Notes: a model not told the origin generated them from the letters alone. A stretch of DNA of 64,000 nt from Elusimicrobiota bacterium (GCA_003450735.1 DMEZ01000072.1:54460-118459), one strand, 5' to 3'. Shown: positions 25,837 through 35,067, counted from the first letter of the stretch. Program-made: numbers and translations.

Positions 25837-28121
25837 GGTCTCCCCGCGGCTTGGATCTTCCCGCAGCCGGAGGCGCCGGCCAGGGGGTCGAACGGGACGG
25901 TCTTCTTCATGCTCTGGGTCAGGGCGTCCTCGATGTCGGAGGCGCCCATCTTGCGGAGGGTGAGCTCCGTGGTGGGCTTGTTGAGGTCGTCCTTGACGAG
26001 CAGCTCGATGGCGGGCCGTCCCTGCCCGTCCACCAGGCGCTCCGGCAGCTGCCCCCGCGACTTCGTCAGGCGCATGAGCACCCGGGCGTCCAGCTTCTCG
26101 CTGGCGAAGTCCACCTTCCCGTCGGCGAACGCCAGGAACTGAGGGCCGTCGGAATGGATGAAGCGGATATCCATCTTCCCGTCGTCCACCCGGAAGTCGC
26201 CGTACTGCCGGTTGAAATCGTAGGTCGAGGGCGTGGCCGTGTCGGGGCTGAGGACCGCCTTCGCGTTCATCTCGTGCATGTAGGTGTAGGGCAGGAGGAG
26301 CACGCTGAGGACCTTGTGCGCGGCGCGCACGGTCTGCACGTCGCTGACGATCCCCGGCCCGAAGGCGAGGCGGAACTCCCCGTCCACGTCCTTGAGGCCG
26401 CGGGCGATCGACTTGAGGTCGAAGAGCAGCTCCAGGTTCTGGGTACGGAAATGCGGGCTGAAGGCCTCCGCGACGCGGATGCGCCCCCGGATGTCCGGGA
26501 ACTTCTTGGGGATGGAGTGCTTGAAGACCTGCGACCACGGCCGCTGGGGCGGGGGCGGCTCGTCGGCGGCCTTGCGGCGCCGCTCGATGGTCTCGAGGAC
26601 GGAGACGTAAAAGGCGTCGGTCTGGAGCTTGTCCAAGCTCAAGTCGCCCACCACCTGGCGGGGAGCCTCCCAGCCCCGGACGCAACCCTTGAAGCCCACC
26701 CGGCTGTCGTTCCAGAGCGCCGAGAAGCCCCGTATGTCGAGGTCCCCCTTGGCGGCGCGCGCGTCGAGCGAGACCTCGTAGAGCACGTGGCCCAGGCCGA
26801 TGTAGGTGCCCCGCTTGACCGCGAGGTCGACCGTCTTGAAGCCGTCGGGCGTACGCAGGGAGAGGACGGCGTTCGAGATGCCCTGCGCGGAAGAGATGTT
26901 GACCGCGAAGCCGTCGAGGTCCAGGGAGAGCGTCCCGACCTTCGGCTTGGCCAAAGGCCCCGAGACCGAGGCCGCGCCGCTCAGGGTGCCCGTGAGCGTG
27001 CGCCCCGACCAGGCGGCGTAGTAGCGCGAGGCGCGCTCGAGGTCGAAGCCCCGCAGGGAGGCGTTCATGCGCAGGGTCTTGGCGTCGACGCGGCCGCGGG
27101 CGCTGAGGAAGGCCCCTTCGAGCCCGCCCTCGAGCTGCTCCACCTGGTAGGCGCGCTCCATCCAAGACGTCCCCTCCGGCGCGGGCAGGGCCGCCATCTT
27201 CAGGCGCCATACGCTCGGCGGGACGTCGATGCCGGCGGGGACCTTGGCGAAGCGGGAGAGCAGTCCGGAATCGATGCGGGGGACCTGGACCTTCAGGTCC
27301 AGCCGGGGCTGGGCGAAGTTGCGCAAAGAACCGGAGAGGTCGGCCGTCGCGGGGCCCATCGAGACCGTGAGGCGCTTGGCCGCCACGTAGGCCTCCTCCC
27401 TGCGCTTGAAGCCCGCCAGGGAGAGGACGCCCTTGAACGCCACGTCGGCGTCTATGCGGCGGCCGTCGATGAGGCTGTCCCAGCCGAAGGCGATCTCGGC
27501 CGGGAAGGGGGCCTCGAAGCTGAAATCGTCGAAGGCCATCCGCAGGTCGGAGAAGCGCAGTTCCGTCTTCTTCTTGAGGTCGCGCACCCGCAGCTCGCCG
27601 CGCTCGATACGGATCGCGTCGGCGAACTGCAGGGGCGGCAGGGCGATGCGGCCCTGGGGCTGGGGAGTCGACTTGAAGACGTCCTGCAGGTTCCAGCGGC
27701 CGTCCTCCCGGCGGACGAGCTCGATGCGCGGGGAGAGCAGGCGGACCAGGCTCAGCTCCAGGCGCCCCGCCAGCAGGGCCGCCAGGTCGTAGCGGATGAC
27801 GAGGGAGTCGCTGGAGAGGAAGGTCTCCCCGGGGAAGTCCGGGCTCTCGCGCACGACGAGGCCGTCCACCCGGAGGCCCTGGTGCAGCACCACGGTGACC
27901 CGCCGCACGCTCACGGGCCGATTGAAGGTGCGCTCGAGCTGCTGGGCCACGGACGACTGCAGCCACTCGGGCGTGAGGTAGCGCGAGGCGACCGCGATGC
28001 CGACCGCGGTGCCGACCACCGCCAGGAAGAGGGCGAGCCCGAGGGTCCAGACGAGGGACCGGCCGATGAGGCGCAGCGTCCTGCCGAGCCGACCGAGGGC
28101 GCGCGGCTTCTTCTTGGGCAT
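25833..28121 (-). CDS. AsmA-like inner-membrane-anchored envelope protein
   Basis: 762 residues. A basic N-terminus and one membrane helix (SLVWTLGLALFLAVVGTAVGIAVA, residues about 22-46) precede a long periplasmic beta-rich region. RPVSVRRVTVVLHQGLRVDGLVV just after the anchor is the usual beginning of AsmA/YhdP/TamB-type proteins, now viewed as bridges that move phospholipid between membranes. The C-terminal block (LDARVLMRLTKSRGQ ... IEDALTQSMKKTV) is also AsmA-like. First gene of the six-gene string ending with rlmI. A -10-like TAAAAT (31-36 on the complement of 28131-28136) ends ten bases before the ATG. Confidence 0.8.
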   Translation of the reverse strand: MPKKKPRALGRLGRTLRLIGRSLVWTLGLALFLAVVGTAVGIAVASRYLTPEWLQSSVAQQLERTFNRPVSVRRVTVVLHQGLRVDGLVVRESPDFPGETFLSSDSLVIRYDLAALLAGRLELSLVRLLSPRIELVRREDGRWNLQDVFKSTPQPQGRIALPPLQFADAIRIERGELRVRDLKKKTELRFSDLRMAFDDFSFEAPFPAEIAFGWDSLIDGRRIDADVAFKGVLSLAGFKRREEAYVAAKRLTVSMGPATADLSGSLRNFAQPRLDLKVQVPRIDSGLLSRFAKVPAGIDVPPSVWRLKMAALPAPEGTSWMERAYQVEQLEGGLEGAFLSARGRVDAKTLRMNASLRGFDLERASRYYAAWSGRTLTGTLSGAASVSGPLAKPKVGTLSLDLDGFAVNISSAQGISNAVLSLRTPDGFKTVDLAVKRGTYIGLGHVLYEVSLDARAAKGDLDIRGFSALWNDSRVGFKGCVRGWEAPRQVVGDLSLDKLQTDAFYVSVLETIERRRKAADEPPPPQRPWSQVFKHSIPKKFPDIRGRIRVAEAFSPHFRTQNLELLFDLKSIARGLKDVDGEFRLAFGPGIVSDVQTVRAAHKVLSVLLLPYTYMHEMNAKAVLSPDTATPSTYDFNRQYGDFRVDDGKMDIRFIHSDGPQFLAFADGKVDFASEKLDARVLMRLTKSRGQLPERLVDGQGRPAIELLVKDDLNKPTTELTLRKMGASDIEDALTQSMKKTVPFDPLAGASGCGKIQAAGRP

Positions 28122-28130
28122 CGAAGGGGT

Positions 28131-28146
28131 ATTTTAACTTTATAAT
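28131..28146. promoter_or_regulatory. Overlapping divergent -10 boxes
   Basis: TATAAT at 28141-28146 points to the plus-strand gene (start codon 28154, seven bases later). TAAAAT on the complement of 28131-28136 points to the AsmA-like gene. The whole gap is only 32 bases, so both mRNAs should have almost no leader. Neither has a convincing -35 box. Confidence 0.6.
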
Positions 28147-28153
28147 ATGCCCC

Positions 28154-29080
28154 ATGCCCGCCGCCCTCCTCCTCGCTTTGCTCGTCCTCCCGGCCGGAGG
28201 CTACGACCTCGGCGGGCCCTGCGGCGCCGACGCGTCGAAAGCCCCGTCCCTGGCCGAGATCTCCGCGGCGGAGGAGGATGCGGATTGGAGCCGCGCCCTG
28301 AGCCTTCAGAAGGCGCACCTGCGGGCGCTCTGCTCGAGCGAATCCCGGTGGTCGAAGCTGGCCGACCTCCTGCTGAAGGCCGGACGGAAGGCCGACGCCC
28401 TCGAAGCCCTCGAGGAGATGGACCGCCGGGGCTTCGAAGTGAAGGCCTCGGAGTTCGCGGCCTACCCGGCCTTGAGGAAGTTCCTGGGCAGCGAGGCTTT
28501 CCAGGGATCCGCCGCGGGGAGGAGCGTCGAGGCAAAGCGGCGCGCGTCGCACGCGCGCAAGCGGGGATTCCGGGAGCGCCTCAAGAAGCTGCCCGCCTCC
28601 AGCCTCCCCCCGCCCGAGCACGTCTCGACGGGCGCCTGCCCCTTCGAGTGCTGCGCCTACCGCGAGTGGACCGCCCTCGCGGATACGGAGCTCTTCGAGC
28701 GCCCGGGCGGCGGCGCGCTCTCCGTCAAGGCCGCCGCGGGGACAAAGGTCGCCGCCCTGACCGGCGAGGTCCGGGTCAAGCCCATCCCGCTCGGCGTCGC
28801 GGCGGACCGCCCGCCCTTCGCCAAGGGCGACCTCTTCTTCCTGCTCGACCCGCTGGGCGAGGGCTTCTACCACTACTGGAAAGACGGGCTGGTCGCCGAG
28901 GTCCTCGTCGAGCCGGACGACCACTGCCTGAACCCGGGGCCGGCCTGCTGGGCCGAGTTCGTCTACCCGGGCAGCGCGCTGCGCAGATCGGCGTGGTGGG
29001 TCCAGCTCCGGCTGCCGGACGGCACGCTCGGCTGGACGGACCGCCCGGAGGACTTCGATGGGAAAGACGCCTGCGATTAG
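28154..29080 (+). CDS. Secreted protein of unknown function
   Basis: 308 residues. A short hydrophobic signal sequence (MPAALLLALLVLPAGG) leads to a helical TPR-like region (WSKLADLLLKAGRKADALEALEEMD), a basic linker and a C-terminal half that may be two SH3-like barrels (ADTELFERPGGG ... VAALTGEVRV; WWVQLRLPDGTLGWTDRPEDF). A cluster CPFECCAY joins them. The ATG at 28154 is seven bases after a perfect TATAAT box, so it is probably leaderless. The 3' end overlaps the aminotransferase start by 23 bases. Confidence 0.65.
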   Translation: MPAALLLALLVLPAGGYDLGGPCGADASKAPSLAEISAAEEDADWSRALSLQKAHLRALCSSESRWSKLADLLLKAGRKADALEALEEMDRRGFEVKASEFAAYPALRKFLGSEAFQGSAAGRSVEAKRRASHARKRGFRERLKKLPASSLPPPEHVSTGACPFECCAYREWTALADTELFERPGGGALSVKAAAGTKVAALTGEVRVKPIPLGVAADRPPFAKGDLFFLLDPLGEGFYHYWKDGLVAEVLVEPDDHCLNPGPACWAEFVYPGSALRRSAWWVQLRLPDGTLGWTDRPEDFDGKDACD

Positions 29081-30221
29081 GTACGGCCGCCCCCTGAGGC
29101 CGCTCTGGCTGCTCCGCGGCGGGATGGATTTCCTCAACCACGGCTCCTTCGGCGCGGCCCCGAAGAGCGTGCTCGCCGCGCAGGGCGCGTGGCGGCGCGA
29201 GATGGAGCGCCAGCCCGTCGTCCTGCTCGACGGCCGCCTGCCGAAGCTCCTTCGCGGACGGGCCTCCCGGCTCGCCGCTTTCCTCGGCGCGCGCGGGGAG
29301 GACCTGGCCTTCGTGGACAACGCCACGACCGGGGTGAACACCGTCCTGCGCTCCTTCCCCTGGCGCAGGGGCGAGGAGCTTCTCCTCGCCACCCACGCCT
29401 ACCCGGCCGTGAAGGCCGCCTCCCTGCACGCCGCGCGCCGCGCCGGAGCCCGCGTGCGACTCGCGCGCATCCCGTTCCCTCCCAAGAGCGAGACCCAGCT
29501 CCTGCAGGCCTTCCAGGCGGCGCTCACGAAGAGGACGCGCCTGGCCGTCATCGACCACGTCAGCTCCCCGACCGCCCTCGTGTTCCCCGTCCGGGAGCTC
29601 GCCGCGCTCTGCCGGAAGGCCGGCGTGAAGGTCTTGGTCGACGGCGCCCACGCCCCCGGCATGCTCGACCTCGACGTGCCCTCCATCGGGGCGGACTGGT
29701 ACGTCGGCAACTGCCACAAGTGGCTCTTCGCCCCGAAGGGCTGCGCCTTCCTGTGGGCGTCCAAGGAAGGGAAGCGGGGGCTCCACCCCCTGTCCATCTC
29801 GAGCCGCCTGGACGAGGGCTTCGCCCCCGAGTTCGACTGGTGCGGGACGAAGGACCCCACCCCCTGGCTGAGCCTGGACGCGGCGCTGGCCTTCTACCGA
29901 TCCTTGGGAGGAGTGGCCCTGCGCCGGCGCAACCGGGAGCTCGCCCTTTCGGCCGGCCGCCGGCTGGCCGCGGCCTGGGGGGCCGAGCGGGCGCCGGAGG
30001 CGCTCTGCGCCTCGATGGTCTCCTTCCTCCTGCCCTTCCGCGGGAAGGCCGGTCCCGACGACGTGAAGCGCATCCACGCGGCGCTCTGGCGGCGGCGCAT
30101 CGAGGTGCCGCTCTTCCACCTCGACGGCAAGCTGCTCATCCGCATCAGCGCGCAGGCCTACAACGAGCCGGGCGATTACGAAACGCTGGAGAAGGTTCTG
30201 CCGGGCCTGCTGAAGGGCTAG
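29058..30221 (+). CDS. Class V PLP aminotransferase, isopenicillin-N-epimerase-like
   Basis: 387 residues. FLNHGSFGAAPKSVL at the N-terminus, FVDNATTGVNTVL, VDGAHAPGMLDLDV and the PLP lysine in YVGNCHKWLFAPKG (about residue 219) match the CefD-like branch of class V aminotransferases (SufS/NifS fold). The C-terminal RISAQAYNEPGDYETLEKVL is typical. Known members include isopenicillin N epimerase, cysteine lyase-type and hercynylcysteine lyase-type enzymes, so the reaction cannot be assigned; no beta-lactam genes are present nearby. Confidence 0.87.
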   Translation: MGKTPAIRYGRPLRPLWLLRGGMDFLNHGSFGAAPKSVLAAQGAWRREMERQPVVLLDGRLPKLLRGRASRLAAFLGARGEDLAFVDNATTGVNTVLRSFPWRRGEELLLATHAYPAVKAASLHAARRAGARVRLARIPFPPKSETQLLQAFQAALTKRTRLAVIDHVSSPTALVFPVRELAALCRKAGVKVLVDGAHAPGMLDLDVPSIGADWYVGNCHKWLFAPKGCAFLWASKEGKRGLHPLSISSRLDEGFAPEFDWCGTKDPTPWLSLDAALAFYRSLGGVALRRRNRELALSAGRRLAAAWGAERAPEALCASMVSFLLPFRGKAGPDDVKRIHAALWRRRIEVPLFHLDGKLLIRISAQAYNEPGDYETLEKVLPGLLKG

Positions 30222-30350
30222 ACCTTCCGCAGGGCTTCGGCGAACGCCCGAGCCGAGAGGGCTGCCTCCAAGCCCGGTGGGAGCGTCCTCACTTCCGGGG
30301 CGGCTGGGCTGCGCCTTTCTTGAAGAACGGCTTCATGGCCGGGTCGAGGA

Positions 30351-32195
30351 TCACAGGCTCTTCAACCCCTCCAGGAACTCGAGGGGGCTCGCGATGCGCT
30401 TGTCCGGGTCGGGCTCCAGGGCGGCCGCGAGGAAGGTGTCGACGCCCGGGGGCAGGTCCGGGACGAGCCGGCGCACCGGCGCGTAGCTCCGCCGCCGCTT
30501 CTGCTCCAGGTAGTCCGGCCCCTGGAAGGGGCGCTCCCCGCCGAGGATCTCGTAGAGGGTGACCCCCATCGAGAAGATGTCCGAGCCCGGGCGGGCCTCG
30601 CCCTCATGCTGCTCCGGCGCCATGTAGGAGAGCGTCCCGCAGGACTCCCGCAGGGCGCGGTCCTTGGCCGAACGCGCCAGCCCGAAGTCCATCACCTTCG
30701 CGTAGCCTTCCCGGCAGAGCATCACGTTGGAGGGCTTGAGGTCGCGGTGCAGGACGCCGCCCCGGTGGGCGCAGTCCATCGCCTGGCAGACGAAGCCGAA
30801 CAGGGTCCGGCACTCCTCGAGCGGCAGGCGGCCGCGCTCCTCGAGCTCCGCCGAGAGGGGCCGGCCGTCCACGAACTCGAGCACCAGGTAGATCTCCCCG
30901 CCCTCCTCCACGACGTCGTGCACGCCCACGATGTAGGCGTGCGTCAGCCTCGCCGCGACGCGAGCCTCCCGCAGGAAGCGGTCCCTCTCGCGGGCGTCGG
31001 TGCGGAGGTCCTCGCGCATGCGCTTGACCGCCACCTTGCGGTCGAGGTTCCGGTCGAAGGCCTCGTAGACGACCCCCATCCCCCCCTCGCCGACGGGCAT
31101 GCGGAGCTCGTATTTCCCCGCGATCAGCGAGGTCGGCAGGGCCCTCACCCCGTCCTGCCGGGGGCGCTCCTTCTTCGGCTTGGGGCGCTCAAGAGCCCGG
31201 GGGGCCACGGGCAGGGCCGGCTCCTCGTCGAGGGCCGCCTTCGAACGCTCGTAGCGCTCCATCGCGTCCTTGAACACGAATCCTTCCGTCCAGAACCGGC
31301 CGAACACTTCCGCAGCGAGCCTCAGGTCTCCCGCCTCCTCGGCGCGCAGGGCGTACTCGTAGTACAGGTCGGGGTGCGCCTTGACGGGGCACTGTCCGCG
31401 GAAGACCGGCCAGGCTTCCTTCATCCGGTCCCAGAGCCCTTCCTCCAGGAACAGCCGGAACGCGGCGGAGTATTCCTCGGCCGTCCAGTCCAGCCGGGGC
31501 TTGGCATCGAGCGCCGCGACCGCCTCGTCGTTGCGGCCGGCCGCCGAGAGCGCCCGCACCCGCAGGGCGGCGTCCCGCGGCTCGGGGGCCTTCATGTCCA
31601 GGACCTCCAGCGTCTTCTCGGGCAGGCCCTGCCGGAGGAAGGCCTTGGCGTAGGCCCGCAGGAACTCGGGGCCCTTGCCCGGGCAGACCGTCTTCACGAA
31701 CTCGCCCGCCTTGAGCGCCCGCACCAGGACGCCGGCGGCCTTGTCGCAGTCCGTTTCCTTGCGCGCCGCGTACAGGAGGACCCGAGGCTCCAGCAAGGCC
31801 AGGGCTTCGGCGGGCTTGTTGGCGTCCGAGTAGCGGCGGGCGACCTCGAGCAGGTGCTCCTCGGGGAGGCGGCCGAGGAGGGAGCTCATCGGGCCGAGGG
31901 AGGCCAGCGTCCACGCCTCGTCGGCGGAGAGGCGGCGCGCGTCGCCTCCCGCGGCGAGGTACTCCACGCAGAGCCCGCACGCCTCGGGCTGGCGGGCGCG
32001 GAGGGCCTCGCGCAGGCGCGAGAGGAGGGCGCCCTGAGCCTCGAGCGAGCGCCGGGCCAGCAGGAGCAGGCCGGCCGCGGCCGACGCCGCCAGGAAGGCT
32101 CCGCCGAGCAGGAGGGTCAGCGCGCCCCCCCGGCGCGGCCGCAGAAATTCGGCGCCAGGATGGGATCGAGCCCCTGTTCGATGTCGGAGATCCAC
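30351..32195 (-). CDS. Membrane-anchored Ser/Thr protein kinase with TPR-like region
   Basis: 614 residues from GTG at 32195. One membrane helix lies near residues 25-47 (LTLLLGGAFLAASAAAGLLLL). A helical TPR-like region follows (about 85-330), then a complete eukaryotic-type kinase at the C-terminus: VGEGGMGVVYEAFDRNLDRKVAVKRM, HRDLKPSNVML, MDFGLA, MAPEQ, SDIFSMGVTLYEILGG. Usual PknB-type kinases have the kinase first and the membrane helix later; here the order is reversed, so TPRs and kinase lie on the same side. The GTG start overlaps the upstream gene by 79 bases; a start close to 32120 would need CTG. No other candidate is in frame between. Confidence 0.87.
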   Translation of the reverse strand: MDLRHRTGARSHPGAEFLRPRRGGALTLLLGGAFLAASAAAGLLLLARRSLEAQGALLSRLREALRARQPEACGLCVEYLAAGGDARRLSADEAWTLASLGPMSSLLGRLPEEHLLEVARRYSDANKPAEALALLEPRVLLYAARKETDCDKAAGVLVRALKAGEFVKTVCPGKGPEFLRAYAKAFLRQGLPEKTLEVLDMKAPEPRDAALRVRALSAAGRNDEAVAALDAKPRLDWTAEEYSAAFRLFLEEGLWDRMKEAWPVFRGQCPVKAHPDLYYEYALRAEEAGDLRLAAEVFGRFWTEGFVFKDAMERYERSKAALDEEPALPVAPRALERPKPKKERPRQDGVRALPTSLIAGKYELRMPVGEGGMGVVYEAFDRNLDRKVAVKRMREDLRTDARERDRFLREARVAARLTHAYIVGVHDVVEEGGEIYLVLEFVDGRPLSAELEERGRLPLEECRTLFGFVCQAMDCAHRGGVLHRDLKPSNVMLCREGYAKVMDFGLARSAKDRALRESCGTLSYMAPEQHEGEARPGSDIFSMGVTLYEILGGERPFQGPDYLEQKRRRSYAPVRRLVPDLPPGVDTFLAAALEPDPDKRIASPLEFLEGLKSL

Positions 32196-32821
32196 CGCTC
32201 GACGCAGGGGTCGGACCAGGTTCGCGAGCAGAGCCGCAGGTAGTCCTGGACGACCCTCCGCTCACCCGCCGAGAGCAGCAGGCGGGCCAGCCCGAGCCGG
32301 GGCTGGCCGCGCCACTGCCCGGCCAAGAGCAGCTCTTCGCCCGCCTTCTTGCGGTCGCCCGCCTTCAAGGCGATGCGGCCGAGCAGCTCGTGCCCGTTGT
32401 GGAGCGCCCCCTCGTAGTACGGGTCGCCCTGGAACGACAGGGCGAGCGAGAGCAGCTCGTTGGCGAGCTGGCCGGATCTCTCGTAATCGCCGGCGCGGAA
32501 GGCGTCCTCCGCGAGGTCGGAGAGCTGGAGGAAGCGCTCCCTGTGCTGCTTCTCGGGGGCGTTCTCGCCGCTGTTGGCCTTGGCGAGCATGGTCAGCGAG
32601 CCGTCCTTCGAGGCCGGGACGGCTTTGGAGCGCGAGGCCCCCGGGGCCGGCGCGGGCGCAGACACGACGACGGGAGCCGGCGCGGGGTCGGGAGCGAAGA
32701 AGACCTGGACGAGGCCCGCGCCGAAGGCCGCGCCTCCGGCCAGGCCGAGAGTGAAGAGGGCGGCGCCCGCCCGGGTGCCGACCACCCGGGGCACTTCGGC
32801 CAGCAGAGGGCCGAGCGTCAT
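32117..32821 (-). CDS. Membrane-anchored helical-repeat protein
   Basis: 234 residues. One membrane segment near residues 19-41 (AALFTLGLAGGAAFGAGLVQVFF), a Pro/Ala linker, then a helical repeat region (AEDAFRAGDYERSGQLANELL, ELLGRIALKAGDRKKAGEEL) resembling TPRs. It overlaps the CTP-kinase-like gene upstream by four bases and the kinase gene downstream, so it may present or sense something for that kinase. No enzyme motif. Confidence 0.65.
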   Translation of the reverse strand: MTLGPLLAEVPRVVGTRAGAALFTLGLAGGAAFGAGLVQVFFAPDPAPAPVVVSAPAPAPGASRSKAVPASKDGSLTMLAKANSGENAPEKQHRERFLQLSDLAEDAFRAGDYERSGQLANELLSLALSFQGDPYYEGALHNGHELLGRIALKAGDRKKAGEELLLAGQWRGQPRLGLARLLLSAGERRVVQDYLRLCSRTWSDPCVERWISDIEQGLDPILAPNFCGRAGGAR

Positions 32822-33417
32822 AGGAGGACTCCCCCCAGCCAGAAGTAGACGGCGCCGGGCAGGACGGGGAGCCAGAGGTTGTCGTCGAGCGGGACGGGAA
32901 GCAGCTCGACCGCCGTCGCGGCGAAGGCCGCGAGCCAGAGCGCCGGCCCGCGGAAGCCGCAGACCCAGCCCGCCAGGGCGCAGGCCGCCAGGCAGGCCAG
33001 GGAGCCCTCCAGCGTCTTCTTGCGGCCGAACAAGCCGATCTGGACGCGGCCGAGGCTCCGCCCCACGAGAGCGGCCGCGGTGTCGCCGAAGGCGAGGCAG
33101 AAGAGGGCCGCGCTCACCACGGCGGGCCGGGCTCCGAAGAACGCGATGGTCAGCCAGGCGCCCAGGCTCGTCCAGAGGACGCCGCTGACCTTGCTCGCCT
33201 CGCTCTCGCGGTGGATGCCGCCGAAGACGCGCATCAGGAAGCCGTTGACGGCGGGCTGGTTCAGGCGGAGCGCCTCGATCGCGGCCTCCAGGACGATCCA
33301 GGCCCCCAGAGCGATCAGAGCTTTGTCGCGTCCGAGCAGCAGATAGGCTCCCAGATAGAGGAGGCTCAGGAAGTGGAAGAGCTTTCGCAGGAGTTCGCGG
33401 CGCATCTCGGGGCTCAC
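32818..33417 (-). CDS. Dolichol kinase / CTP-dependent lipid kinase-like membrane protein
   Basis: 199 residues from GTG at 33417 (GTGA overlap with the upstream gene). MRRELLRKLFHF at the start and LFCLAFGDTAAALVGRSLGR with FGRKKTLEGSLA match the SEC59/VTE5/phosphatidate cytidylyltransferase-related family, polytopic enzymes that use CTP to phosphorylate polyprenols, phytol or diacylglycerol. About six membrane helices. The lipid substrate is not readable from sequence. Confidence 0.78.
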   Translation of the reverse strand: MSPEMRRELLRKLFHFLSLLYLGAYLLLGRDKALIALGAWIVLEAAIEALRLNQPAVNGFLMRVFGGIHRESEASKVSGVLWTSLGAWLTIAFFGARPAVVSAALFCLAFGDTAAALVGRSLGRVQIGLFGRKKTLEGSLACLAACALAGWVCGFRGPALWLAAFAATAVELLPVPLDDNLWLPVLPGAVYFWLGGVLL

Positions 33418-34124
33418 GCTCCGACCGCCTTCAGGCCGTGCCGGACCATCTCCCAGGCGCCGCCCCAGAACGCCCCCGTCCAGACGGCGGCCAGCTTCAC
33501 GCTCTGCGCGAACGGGACGGTGCGGGGGAACAGGCATTTGAGCACCGCCAGCAGGAGGACGCCGTTGAGGAGCAGGATGAGGACGATGCCGAGCACGGCG
33601 CCCGTGTCCTCCAGATCCCCCTGGCGGGCCGCCCAGAGGGACTCGGCCGTGTGGAAGAAATGGAACGAGAGGCTCGCCCCCATCGCGAGCAGGAAGGCTT
33701 CCCGCGCCAGGGGCGTGCCGGCCCAGAGGGCGGCGCGGTAGAGGAGCACCGCGGCGAGCGCATAGAGCGGCAGCCAATACGGAGCGAGGGCGATGAAGGG
33801 GTTCGAATGGGAGAGGTCCACGTGCCCGCTTTCGAGGCCGACCTTGATGCCGTGGACCTTGCCGCCCAGCATCCAGGCCGCCAGCGCGTGGGTGAGCTCG
33901 TGGGCGAACACGTAGGCGGGGCGCAGGCGCGCGAGGTCCGCGAGGTAGAGCAGGCCGTAGCCGGCGAAGCCGAGGAGGAACCAGCCGCCGATGGAGAGCC
34001 CCGAGGCCGGTCCGGAGGAGAAGGCGCGCTCAGCGACGAGGGCGAAGGCGCGGGCCGCGGCGACGGCGAGGCAGGCGGCCGCCGGCGCGAGGGCCAAACC
34101 GAGGAGCGGTCGGGCCAGCCTCAC
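33414..34124 (-). CDS. Membrane protein with HExxH motif (possible zinc metallopeptidase)
   Basis: 236 residues from GTG at 34124 (GTGA overlap). About six membrane helices. AYVFAHELTHALAAWMLGGKVHG carries HELTH, and the following GG resembles M50-type site-2 proteases. A classical third ligand (NxxPxxPLDG) is not seen; HVDLSHSNPFIALAPYWLPLY follows instead, which is the arrangement of the M50-related DUF3267/peptidase-like membrane proteins. Catalytic activity is plausible but unproven. It sits among small membrane genes leading to the Ser/Thr kinase. Confidence 0.65.
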   Translation of the reverse strand: MRLARPLLGLALAPAAACLAVAAARAFALVAERAFSSGPASGLSIGGWFLLGFAGYGLLYLADLARLRPAYVFAHELTHALAAWMLGGKVHGIKVGLESGHVDLSHSNPFIALAPYWLPLYALAAVLLYRAALWAGTPLAREAFLLAMGASLSFHFFHTAESLWAARQGDLEDTGAVLGIVLILLLNGVLLLAVLKCLFPRTVPFAQSVKLAAVWTGAFWGGAWEMVRHGLKAVGA

Positions 34125-34582
34125 TCGAACATCGCGGGTTCGTAGGGGATCTTCCTGGCGTCCAGCTCCTTTTTCCAGAGCGCCAGGGCCTCTTCTTTCC
34201 GCGCGCGGGAAAGCTTTGTCCAGCGGCTCTCCGGAGGGGCGAACAGCTCCGAGCCCGTCTTGAACCAGTGGTAGGCGTACTTGAGCGAGCTCTCGGCCGC
34301 GCTCTCGTCGGCCCGGAAGCGCTCGAGCTCCAGGCGCCGCTCGTACTCGGCCTCCGGCATCCGCCCCGCGGCCTTCTCCGCGTCGAGGCGGGCCTTCTCT
34401 CGGGAGAACTGGGTCTCGAAGAAGGCCTTCTTGGCCTCCGGGCGGGCATGCCACTGCATGTATTTCTCACCCTCGCGGTAGGCGGAGCGGGCCCGCAGGA
34501 CGAGGTCGGCGGCGGCCAAAGCCGCCACGGCGGCGGCCGCCGCCAGGACCCAGGCCAGTTTCCGCAGGAGGGCGGAGCGCAA
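34121..34582 (-). CDS. Small membrane-anchored helical protein
   Basis: 153 residues from TTG at 34582, with AGAGG about ten bases upstream. One N-terminal membrane helix (LAWVLAAAAAVAALAAADLVL), then a charged helical region with coiled-coil character (EAKKAFFETQFSREKARLDAEKAAG). No recognised domain. It lies between a receiver-only regulator (11 bases upstream) and the HExxH membrane protein (4-base overlap). Confidence 0.55.
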   Translation of the reverse strand: MRSALLRKLAWVLAAAAAVAALAAADLVLRARSAYREGEKYMQWHARPEAKKAFFETQFSREKARLDAEKAAGRMPEAEYERRLELERFRADESAAESSLKYAYHWFKTGSELFAPPESRWTKLSRARKEEALALWKKELDARKIPYEPAMFE

Positions 34583-34593
34583 CGGCGGGGCCT

Positions 34594-35067
34594 CTACCAG
34601 CTGCTCGAGAGCGGGCCGCGGTCGACGGAGCGGCGGATCTCCGGAGGCTGGGTCTTGAGGAGGCGGTGAAGGATCGAGGAGAGGATGGCCGGCTTGATGG
34701 GCTTCTCGATGAACTCCCGGACGTTCGACTCCTGGCGCACCATCTCCACGGTCTGGCGGTCGATGCGGCGGCCCGTGATGATGAGCACGGGGATGCCGCG
34801 AGCGTCGCCCATCTGCAGGCTCTTCAGGACTTCGAAGCCTCCCAGGCCGGGGAGCATGAAGTCGAGGATGATGGCGTCCGGGTTGAGCGCCTCGGCCTTC
34901 CTGAGGGCTTCCTGCCCGTCGGCGGCCCGCTCGACCTTGAAGCCTTCCTTCTTGACGACGTGCTCGAGCAGATCGAGGATGCTCTCGTCGTCGTCGACGA
35001 TGAGGATGAGCTTGTTCTTGGGGTCCTCGAGGTTGGAAAGGATGGAATCCTGCGCTTCTTCGGTCAT
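34594..35067 (-). CDS. Stand-alone receiver domain response regulator
   Basis: 157 residues. LILIVDDDESILDLLEHVV, phospho-acceptor in AIILDFMLPGLGGFEVL, LIITGRR (Thr switch) and FIEKPIKP (Lys) make a complete CheY-like receiver at about 18-140. No output domain follows. The N-terminal 17 residues are acidic and probably disordered. AGGAG precedes the ATG. It leads the membrane-protein and Ser/Thr-kinase string, so it may link phosphorelay and kinase signalling. Confidence 0.9.
   Translation of the reverse strand: MTEEAQDSILSNLEDPKNKLILIVDDDESILDLLEHVVKKEGFKVERAADGQEALRKAEALNPDAIILDFMLPGLGGFEVLKSLQMGDARGIPVLIITGRRIDRQTVEMVRQESNVREFIEKPIKPAILSSILHRLLKTQPPEIRRSVDRGPLSSSW

Noticed and set aside
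25851..28145. Open frame of over 700 codons opposite the AsmA-like gene
   Set aside because: No domain, biased composition and the mirror of a gene with a clear membrane anchor and family pattern.
30222..30350. Possible small gene between the aminotransferase and the kinase
   Set aside because: No frame with both a start and a plausible ribosome site; it looks like an ordinary gap between convergent genes.
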